From positions 744,001-808,000 of the forward strand of contig NZ_SIZZ01000002.1 of the NCBI RefSeq assembly GCF_004322705.1: 64,000 nt of DNA, in the 5' to 3' direction. Positions 57,746 to 64,000 of this stretch are shown here, piece by piece (within the stretch, counting starts at the first letter, position 1; every line of letters starts with the position of its first letter). Made by a program: the position numbers and the translations under genes. Source of the DNA: Dyella terrae (lineage in GTDB: Bacteria; Pseudomonadota; Gammaproteobacteria; Xanthomonadales; Rhodanobacteraceae). The notes under the pieces are model-generated. The model was not told where the DNA came from and searched no databases. It saw nothing but the letters and a program-made list of their open reading frames with translations.

Positions 57746-58660
57746 TCAAGCCACCTGTGGCTTGAGCAAATCCGCCGGTAAGCTGCGGATGACGTCGGCG
57801 AAGCGCTTCAGGAACGCGCTCATCGACGAGCTCTTGCGCCATACCAGCGCAATGCGCCGACTCGGTGGATGGCCGGCGAATTCGATGAGATGAACGTTGT
57901 CGGTGCGAGGTACCGGTGGCTTGATCGCCAGCGTGGGCAGCAAGGTCATGCCCACGTTGGCGGCCACCATCTGGCGCAGGGTTTCCAGGCTGGTAGCGCG
58001 GAAACCCGCTTTCTCGCCGGCGCCAGCCATGTGGCAAACCTCCAGCGCCTGGTCACGCATGCAGTGCCCGTCTTCCAGCAACAGCAGGTTCTGGTCTTCG
58101 AGATCGGCCAGTTTCAGGCCCCGCTGCTTTTGCGCGAGCGGATGGGCATCGGGCACGGCCAGCACGAACGGTTCCTCGAACAGGAATTCCTCATGCAGGC
58201 TGTCCTCGTGCAGGGGCAGGGCGAGGATGCCGACATCCAGCGAACCTTCGCGCAGCATGCGGATGATCTGCTCGGTTTTCTCTTCGACCAGCAGCAGTTC
58301 AAGCCGGGGAAACTGGGAGCGCACGAGTGGCACGAGGTGCGGCAGAAGATACGGCCCCAGGGTCGGAAAGATGCCGAGGCGCAAGGTGCCCGATTCCGGA
58401 TCACGCGTACGCTGCGCGATGGCCTTGATCTCGTCGATCTCCGACAGCACCCCCTTGGCCCGGCGCGCGATCTCGCGACCCGTTTCGGTGAGCAGCACCT
58501 TGCGTGGCGTCCGCTCGACCAGGGCGACACCCAGTTCGTCCTCGAGCTTTTTGATCTGCGTGGACAGCGTCGGCTGGCTCACGAAGCTCGCCTCGGCGGC
58601 CCGACCGAAGTGGCGGTGCTCTGCCAGAGCGACGAGGTACTGGAGGTCGCGCAGGTTCAT
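57746..58660 (-). CDS. oxyR: Peroxide-sensing LysR regulator OxyR
   Basis: 304 residues. LysR helix-turn-helix at the N-terminus (FGRAAEASFVSQPTLSTQIKKLEDELG) and the redox pair Cys200 and Cys209 in LEDGHCMRDQALEVC, matching Cys199/Cys208 of E. coli OxyR. Peroxide joins the two and switches on antioxidant genes. An ATAG-N7-CTAT element lies immediately upstream of its start codon, suggesting autoregulation. Confidence 0.97.
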   Translation of the reverse strand: MNLRDLQYLVALAEHRHFGRAAEASFVSQPTLSTQIKKLEDELGVALVERTPRKVLLTETGREIARRAKGVLSEIDEIKAIAQRTRDPESGTLRLGIFPTLGPYLLPHLVPLVRSQFPRLELLLVEEKTEQIIRMLREGSLDVGILALPLHEDSLHEEFLFEEPFVLAVPDAHPLAQKQRGLKLADLEDQNLLLLEDGHCMRDQALEVCHMAGAGEKAGFRATSLETLRQMVAANVGMTLLPTLAIKPPVPRTDNVHLIEFAGHPPSRRIALVWRKSSSMSAFLKRFADVIRSLPADLLKPQVA

Positions 58661-58661
58661 A

Positions 58662-58676
58662 ATAGGCTTCGGCTAT
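58662..58676 (-). promoter_or_regulatory. OxyR-type half-element at the oxyR start
   Basis: ATAGGCTTCGGCTAT fits ATAG-N7-CTAT, the half-element of the known OxyR operator (two such elements seven bases apart). It ends one base before the oxyR start codon (minus strand). The second element is not in the expected place, though a CTAT lies at 58691-58694. Confidence 0.5.
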
Positions 58677-58716
58677 GAATTTCCCTGATTCTATCCGTTC
58701 CGACAATGTATGGCGT

Positions 58717-58900
58717 GAAGCCGGCGGCTGGCGCCGCCTGTGAAGCCGCCCGCTGCGCGGGCTGTAAACGGTAAACAGGGAAGAGCAGGTCCCGGCAAGC
58801 CTGAGTCCCGCTCTTACTGTTCACCGTTTACAGCGCCGCAGGCGCGGCCCCACAGCCCGCGCAGCGTGCGGCCCCACAGGGCGCGCAGCGCCCGGCCTCC
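58717..58900 (+). repeat. Composite palindromic intergenic element, copy C
   Basis: Hairpin modules GGCGGC..GCCGCC-TGTGAA and CCCGC-TGC-GCGGG-CTGTAAACGG lead into the core inverted repeat TGTAAACGGTAAACAG..AAGAGC (58763 on) and GCTCTTACTGTTCACCGTTTACA (to 58832, here written with its flanks at 58811-58832). It is followed by two 24-base tandem units (58844-58867 and 58868-58891) that each contain GCGGCCCCACAG. It lies in the 329-base gap between oxyR and the aminopeptidase gene; the rest of the gap shows nothing clear. Confidence 0.85.
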
Positions 58901-58989
58901 CCGCCAAAGCAAGCGTGCCTTCTGGCACGTGCCCAAAGTCACCCCCAGCCCTAGCGTTGGTCCTCTTTGTGACACTGGGGAAACACCAC

Positions 58990-61674
58990 ATGCGTCGTCT
59001 TGTTCGTCCGCTTCTGCTGACCGCGTTGGCCGCTTCGTGCGGTATCGCGATGGCCGCCACTCCTGACTCCGACCAGCCGCAAGGCAAGCTGCCGCGCTGG
59101 GCCATGCCCGAGTCGTATCAGCTGGCTTTCAAGGTGGACCCGAAGCAGCAGGACTTCTCCGGCACCACCACCATCAAGATCAAGCTCACCCAGGCCACCG
59201 ACCATATCTGGATGCATGGTCGCGAGCTGAAGGTCAGCAAGGTCACGGTGATCAACGCCAAGGGCAAGAAGTCGGTCGGCAAGTACGACGACGTCGCGCC
59301 GAAGGAAGGCGTGGTCAAGATCGAGCTGGGCGCCACGCTGCAGCCGCAGGACATCACGCTGGTCATCGACTACTCCGCGCCGCTGAACCAGCAGCTGCAG
59401 GGTCTGTACAAGGTGAGCCACGAGGGCAAGCCGTACGCGATGACGCAGATGGAACCCATCAGCGCGCGCTTCGCTTTCCCGGGCTTCGACGAACCGTCGT
59501 TCAAGACGCCGTTCCAGATCAAGCTGACCATCCCCACTGACGAAGTGGGCGTGGCCAACACCAAGCAGGTGAAGGAAGAAAAGGCTGGCACGGGCTGGAA
59601 GACGCTGACCTTCTCCGAAACCCCGCCGCTGCCGACCTACCTCGTTGCGTTCGGCGTGGGTCCGTGGGACGTGGTGAAGGGCCCGACGATCCCCGCTTCG
59701 GAATTCCGCAAGGATCCGACCGAGCTGCGCGGCATCGCCGCCAACGGCGAAGGTCATCGCATGGAGCACGTGCTCGGCGAAACGCCCAGCATCATCAAGG
59801 CGCTCGAGGACTACTACGGCTTCGGCTATCCGTTCGACAAGCTCGACCTGCTCGCTGCCCCGGACTTCTCCGCCGGCGCGATGGAAAACCCGGGCCTGGT
59901 CACGTTCCGTGACTGGCTGCTGCTGCTCGACAAGGATTCCGCCGCCAAATACGTGCGTGGCTCCTTCAACGTGACGGCGCACGAGCTGGCTCACCAGTGG
60001 ACCGGCGACACCGTGACCATGGGCTGGTGGGATGACCTGTGGCTCAACGAAGCCTTCGCCACCTGGATGCAGCAGAAGGTGACGCAGAAGGTGCACCCGG
60101 AATATCGCGCCGATCTCGATCGCGTGCGCGGTGCGCAGGGCGCGATGAGCGGTGACAGCATGGTCACCACGCGCAAGATCCGCCAGCCGATCACCGGCAA
60201 CGGCGACATCGAAACCGCGTTCGACGGCATCACCTACCAGAAGGGTGCGGCCGTGCTCGGCATGTTCGAAGGCTTCGTGACGGAGCCGGTGTTCCAGAAG
60301 GGCATGCGTGGTTACATCCAGGAGCACAAGTTCGCCAACGCCACCGCCGAAGACCTGGTCGACTCGATCGCCAAGGCCGCCGACAAGGGCGACGACTTCA
60401 AGCAGGCGTTCATGAGCTTCCTCAACCAGCCGGGCGTGCCGTACGTGCAGACCAAGCTGGCGCAGGAAAACGGCAAGACCGTGCTGCAGCTGAGCCAGAG
60501 CCGCTACCTGCCGGCCGGCAGCACCGGTGATGCGAACAAGGTGTGGGGCGTGCCGGTGTGCGTGCGTTACGGCACCGCTGACGGCAGCAAGGTCGCCTGC
60601 GAACTGCTGAGCAAGGCCACCGGCTCCATCGTGCTGCCGGGCGCCACTGCCAAGTCGTGGGTGATGCCGAACGCCAATGGCACCGGCTACTACCGCTTCA
60701 GCATGGACAAGGCGGACCTCGCCAACCTCGGTAAGCAGATCAGCAAGCTGGACGATGCCGAGCAGCTGGCCTACGCCGATGCCATCAATGCGGCCTTCCG
60801 CCGTGGTGACGTCGACGCCGGTTCGGCACTCGCCGCGCTCAAGCCGCTGACCGGCTCGAAGGTGAGCGAAGTCTCGACCGCGCCGATGGGCACGTTCAAC
60901 TGGATCAACTACCAGCTGGCCACCACCGACGCACAGCGCGCCAAGCTCAAGGCATGGGCGACCTCGTCCTACCTGCCGGCCATGCAGCGCCTGGGCTACA
61001 CCAAGAAGGACGGCGAGGCCGACAGCGATTCGCTGCAGCGCGCCACGCTGGCTTCGTTCCTCGGCCTGGACATGAAGGTGCCGGAAGTGCGCGCCGCGCT
61101 GCTCAAGCAGGGTGACGCCGTGCTCAAGCCGGGTGCCGATGGTCGCCTGAACTACGCCGCCGCCGACTCCAACCTGCTGGGTGCCGCCCTGGGCGTGTCC
61201 GTGCAGGAACATGGCAAGCCGGTCGTCGACCAGCTGATCGCCGAACTGCCGAAGACCAGCGACCCGGCCCAGCGCAACGCCATCCTGGCGGGCCTGTCCG
61301 AAGCCTCCGATCCGGCCCTGGCCAACCAGGTCCGCGACTTCTCGCTCGACAAGAACGTGAAGGTCGGTGAGATGGGTGCGCTGCTCTCGGGCAACCGCGA
61401 CACCAAGGCCGGTCGTGACGACGTGTGGAAGTGGTCGGTGGCGAACTACGACAAGATCGTGGCCCGCACCGGCAGCTTCTCCGGCGGTCGCCTGCCGTCG
61501 CTGATGGGCGGTGGCGGTTGCTCCACCGAAGAAGCGCAGCGTCTGGAAGACTTCTTCAAGACCCGCGCCAAGGAAGTCTCCGGTGCCGAACGCGGCCTGG
61601 CCCAGAACAGCGAAGCGATGAAGCTCTGCGCCGCGCTGAAGGCCAAGCAGGATCCGGCTGCCATCCTGAAGTAA
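58990..61674 (+). CDS. Secreted M1-family metallo-aminopeptidase
   Basis: 894 residues. Signal peptide ending CGIAMAA (about residue 20), beta-sandwich domain, then a gluzincin catalytic domain: exopeptidase motif GAMEN at 296-300, zinc site His331-Glu332-x2-His335 (HELAHQW) and Glu354 (NEAFATW). A helical ERAP1-like C-terminal domain follows (GLSEASDPALANQVRDF). It should trim N-terminal residues from peptides in the periplasm or outside. ATG 58990 chosen for the signal peptide. Single gene with its own terminator. Confidence 0.95.
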   Translation: MRRLVRPLLLTALAASCGIAMAATPDSDQPQGKLPRWAMPESYQLAFKVDPKQQDFSGTTTIKIKLTQATDHIWMHGRELKVSKVTVINAKGKKSVGKYDDVAPKEGVVKIELGATLQPQDITLVIDYSAPLNQQLQGLYKVSHEGKPYAMTQMEPISARFAFPGFDEPSFKTPFQIKLTIPTDEVGVANTKQVKEEKAGTGWKTLTFSETPPLPTYLVAFGVGPWDVVKGPTIPASEFRKDPTELRGIAANGEGHRMEHVLGETPSIIKALEDYYGFGYPFDKLDLLAAPDFSAGAMENPGLVTFRDWLLLLDKDSAAKYVRGSFNVTAHELAHQWTGDTVTMGWWDDLWLNEAFATWMQQKVTQKVHPEYRADLDRVRGAQGAMSGDSMVTTRKIRQPITGNGDIETAFDGITYQKGAAVLGMFEGFVTEPVFQKGMRGYIQEHKFANATAEDLVDSIAKAADKGDDFKQAFMSFLNQPGVPYVQTKLAQENGKTVLQLSQSRYLPAGSTGDANKVWGVPVCVRYGTADGSKVACELLSKATGSIVLPGATAKSWVMPNANGTGYYRFSMDKADLANLGKQISKLDDAEQLAYADAINAAFRRGDVDAGSALAALKPLTGSKVSEVSTAPMGTFNWINYQLATTDAQRAKLKAWATSSYLPAMQRLGYTKKDGEADSDSLQRATLASFLGLDMKVPEVRAALLKQGDAVLKPGADGRLNYAAADSNLLGAALGVSVQEHGKPVVDQLIAELPKTSDPAQRNAILAGLSEASDPALANQVRDFSLDKNVKVGEMGALLSGNRDTKAGRDDVWKWSVANYDKIVARTGSFSGGRLPSLMGGGGCSTEEAQRLEDFFKTRAKEVSGAERGLAQNSEAMKLCAALKAKQDPAAILK

Positions 61675-61694
61675 GCCATCCCTTTGATGGTCCG

Positions 61695-61726
61695 AAGCCG
61701 GGCGGAGCGATCCGCCCGGCTTTTTT
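61695..61726 (+). terminator. Terminator after the aminopeptidase gene
   Basis: AAGCCGGGCGGA, loop GCGA, TCCGCCCGGCTT, then four more T. Perfect 12-base stem, 21 bases after the stop. Confidence 0.95.
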
Positions 61727-61816
61727 GTGCGCGGATGTTACCCATCGCAGGAAAACGCGACGCGTCTCGCCAAGCCCGATACACTCGGGCCAAACCGAAT
61801 GGAACGGGGAGCGGGC

Positions 61817-64000
61817 ATGCGTCGTTGGGGATGGCTGTGTCTGGGTTGGCTGGTGGCGGTGACGGCAAGTGCGCAGGACATCCCACCGGCATTGAAGGAT
61901 TGGCAGGGGTGGGTGTTGCGCGATGCGCCGACGCAGGCGTGTCCGTTGCTGGCCAGTGGCGGCAATAAGCGATCTTGTACATGGGCAGGACCTGTCCATT
62001 TGGACGTCCAGAAGGATGGCGCGCATTTCGCATTCGATGTGCGGGTGGATGCGCCTTCGTGGGTCAAGCTTCCCGGGGACGCGCGCGCGTGGCCGCAAGG
62101 CGTAACCGTCGATGGCAAGCCTGTCGCCGTACTTGAGCGCGGCAACGAGCCGGCGATCTGGCTTGAGGCCGGCAGCTACGGGCTGCGTGGCGACCTGCCG
62201 TGGACGACACGACCCACTGGCTTGCATGTTTCCGCGGACCTCGTGCTCGTGGACATGCGCATTGATGGCGCAGCGGTTACGCGTCTGGAGCGTCATGGAG
62301 CCGTACTTACGCTCGGTGAGGCGGCTGCCACGCAGCGGCAGGCCGACGCCCTGAGCGTCCGCGTCTATCGCGGCGTATGGGACGGCCTCCCGGCGAACCT
62401 CGAGACGCGCATCATCGTCAATGTGACAGGCAGCGCGCGCGAGCAGTGGCTCGGGCCCGTCCTGCCCAAGGGATTCGTCGCCACTAACATGGAAAGCAAT
62501 TTGCCCGCGAGGCTCGAAAGCGACGGGCGCATGCGCGTTCAGCTTCGTCCCGGCGAATGGACCATACGGCTCGATGCGCGGAGTCTTGAACCACTTGGCA
62601 AGATCGCGCTCTCGCTACCACCCGCGCCCTGGCCGCGTCAGGAAATATGGAGCTACGCGGCAGAATCCGATCGCAATTCGCACGCCGAAGGCGAGGGTGT
62701 CGATCCGACGCAGTCAGGCGTGCCGAGCATCTTTAGCGATCTTCCGGCCTTCATGCTGGATCAGGACCACGGTCTGACCATCGACGCAGGCAGTCGCGCC
62801 GGGGAAGGTGGTCGAAGCGATGACGTGCATCTTCACCACGACATCTGGTTGAGCTTTGACGGAGGGCATTACTCCGTCAGCGATCAACTGTGGGGCGCGC
62901 TGTACCGAAGCCTGCGCCTGGATGTTGCTGCACCCTGGCAACTGCAGAGCGCTTCCGTGGGCGATACGCCCTTATTGATTACCCAGGGCGCTGATGGGCG
63001 TTCGGGTGTGGAAGTGCGTCAGTCCATCATCAATCTGAATTCGGGTCTCCAGATTCCGCGTGGCGGCTCACTTCCGGCGACCGGCTGGCAGTTGCCCTTG
63101 AGCAACGTCACCGCCCAGCTGCATCTGCCACCGGGATATCGGCTGATCGGTGCGCCCGGTACGGATGTATCGCCGGATTCCTGGGTGGCGCACTGGAGCC
63201 TGCTGGACTTGTTCGTGGTTGCGCTGATGACATTGCTCGCCGGTCGACTGCTCGGCTGGCGCTGGGCGGTGATTGCCGCCGTGTTCCTCGTGCTATCCCA
63301 GCACGAGTCAAATGCGCCGCGCTGGACCCTGGCCCTGGTGCTGGCGCTGTCAGTCCTGGCGCGGGCGTTGGGCGATGGGAAACTGCAGTCGATTTCCCGC
63401 GCGGTTGCCGGCGCCGTGCTGGTCCTGACGTTTCTCTGGACATTGCCGTTTGCAGCGTTGCAGTTGAAGTACGCGCTGCATCCGCAACTCGAAGTAGGTG
63501 GTGAATTGAGCACGCAGGCCGAGGCTGGATTGCCGCCGCCCCCGGGTCTGATGCCTGCTGTCGAAGAGGCGAGCACCAACGACATCCCGGCACCGCCGGC
63601 GCCACCGCCACCCGCTGCCCCCGCAACGATGGCACGTGACGGTTTCCTCACCGGCGGCTATGCAAGGACTAGCGGCGCCGCAGCGCCGGAGTCGCCCGAT
63701 GAAGAAAAGGCACAAAGCCTCGCAGGGTTGGCTGTGGTGGCACCGCATGCGCCCAGCGGCAACAAGCTGGCCAACGAGATCGGAAAGCGCAGCATCGTGC
63801 AGGCCGGAAACGGCAAGCCCGCATGGTTCAATGGTCCGAACTACCGCATGGCGTGGACCGGGCCCGTAACGAACGAGGAGTCCTTCAGGCTGGTGATTGC
63901 GCCTTCCTGGATGGTTCGCCTGCTTCGGGTACTGATGTTGGTGACTTTGGGTCTGTTGTTGGCCAATCTGACGCGTCTGCTCTGGAAGGCCATGCGCCCG
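61817..64000 (+). CDS. Large exported membrane protein, unrecognised (partial)
   Basis: From the ATG at 61817 the frame stays open for 728 codons to the window edge. It begins with a signal peptide (WGWLCLGWLVAVTASAQD). A soluble, probably periplasmic beta-rich region of about 440 residues follows, then four hydrophobic segments (about 460-555), a Pro/Ala-rich loop (about 575-610), a short soluble part, and another membrane helix near 705-725 (MLVTLGLLLANLTRLLW). No catalytic motif is recognised. Codon use is like the neighbours. GGGGAG lies seven bases upstream of the start. Confidence 0.8.
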   Translation, partial: MRRWGWLCLGWLVAVTASAQDIPPALKDWQGWVLRDAPTQACPLLASGGNKRSCTWAGPVHLDVQKDGAHFAFDVRVDAPSWVKLPGDARAWPQGVTVDGKPVAVLERGNEPAIWLEAGSYGLRGDLPWTTRPTGLHVSADLVLVDMRIDGAAVTRLERHGAVLTLGEAAATQRQADALSVRVYRGVWDGLPANLETRIIVNVTGSAREQWLGPVLPKGFVATNMESNLPARLESDGRMRVQLRPGEWTIRLDARSLEPLGKIALSLPPAPWPRQEIWSYAAESDRNSHAEGEGVDPTQSGVPSIFSDLPAFMLDQDHGLTIDAGSRAGEGGRSDDVHLHHDIWLSFDGGHYSVSDQLWGALYRSLRLDVAAPWQLQSASVGDTPLLITQGADGRSGVEVRQSIINLNSGLQIPRGGSLPATGWQLPLSNVTAQLHLPPGYRLIGAPGTDVSPDSWVAHWSLLDLFVVALMTLLAGRLLGWRWAVIAAVFLVLSQHESNAPRWTLALVLALSVLARALGDGKLQSISRAVAGAVLVLTFLWTLPFAALQLKYALHPQLEVGGELSTQAEAGLPPPPGLMPAVEEASTNDIPAPPAPPPPAAPATMARDGFLTGGYARTSGAAAPESPDEEKAQSLAGLAVVAPHAPSGNKLANEIGKRSIVQAGNGKPAWFNGPNYRMAWTGPVTNEESFRLVIAPSWMVRLLRVLMLVTLGLLLANLTRLLWKAMRP

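Noticed and set aside
58951-61212. 753-codon minus-strand frame opposite the aminopeptidase gene
   Set aside because: Antisense shadow of a verified M1 peptidase, with biased His, Gly, Val and Arg content and no domain.

Overview
The window is about 64 kb of gene-dense, high-GC DNA (third codon positions mostly G or C). It reads as the chromosome of a Xanthomonadales gammaproteobacterium, most likely the Rhodanobacteraceae (Dyella, Luteibacter or Rhodanobacter type). The support is the gene order ruvC-ruvA-kup-ruvB-ybgC-tolQRAB-pal-cpoB-queE-queC-tRNA-Lys, the FmdB and DUF3011 genes before aspS, an otsB-GH15-otsA trehalose cluster, and a BtuB-led cobalamin salvage operon. The genus is inferred from gene content only. 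I see no phage, insertion sequence or CRISPR array.

Layout. 1-1173: end of a chaperone-usher fimbrial operon (minus). 1424-5763: nadE, bamD, rluD, pgeF. 5800-9798: trehalose operon otsB-GH15-otsA (minus). 9988-12570: clpB behind a heat-shock-type promoter. 12692-24196: a cobalamin riboswitch followed by one tightly coupled operon, btuB, two BtuM-like inner-membrane proteins, btuR, cobB, cbiB, cobD-type decarboxylase, cobQ, cobU, cobT, cobC, cobS. 24235-26756: a TonB-dependent receptor read toward that operon and preceded by a tandem Met-box-like operator. 26916-30680: FmdB zinc ribbon, DUF3011 protein, aspS, a small hydrolase. 30792-42983: yebC, ruvC, ruvA, kup, ruvB, the full Tol-Pal cluster, queE, queC. 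43052-43166: tRNA-Lys with a clear promoter and terminator. 43237-46341: small conserved genes and an orphan histidine kinase. 46400-52383 (minus): methyltransferase, PhnD-like periplasmic protein, LuxR-type response regulator, hybrid histidine kinase, TVP38-like membrane protein. 52380-55926 (minus): nucleoside deaminase, glnS, a GGDEF diguanylate cyclase. 56078-61674: DUF2007, apt, msrA, oxyR (minus) and a secreted M1 aminopeptidase. 61817-64000: the start of a large exported membrane protein that runs off the window.

How the genes work together. The cobalamin operon covers outer-membrane uptake (BtuB), a probable inner-membrane step (two BtuM-like proteins, with no BtuCDF genes here), adenosylation, side-chain amidation, aminopropanol attachment and nucleotide-loop assembly. 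It contains no corrin-ring genes, so it looks like salvage and remodelling of imported corrinoids. Tol-Pal, BamD and CpoB serve the envelope; RuvABC serves recombination; OxyR and MsrA serve oxidative stress.

The less expected structure is mostly between genes: a composite palindromic intergenic element present three times (29.8, 57.7 and 58.8 kb), two arrays of three tandem heptamers in front of the hybrid kinase and its neighbouring response regulator, a Met-box pair before the TonB receptor, an OxyR-type half-element at the oxyR start, and a consensus -10 box placed so that ruvB would be read as a leaderless mRNA.
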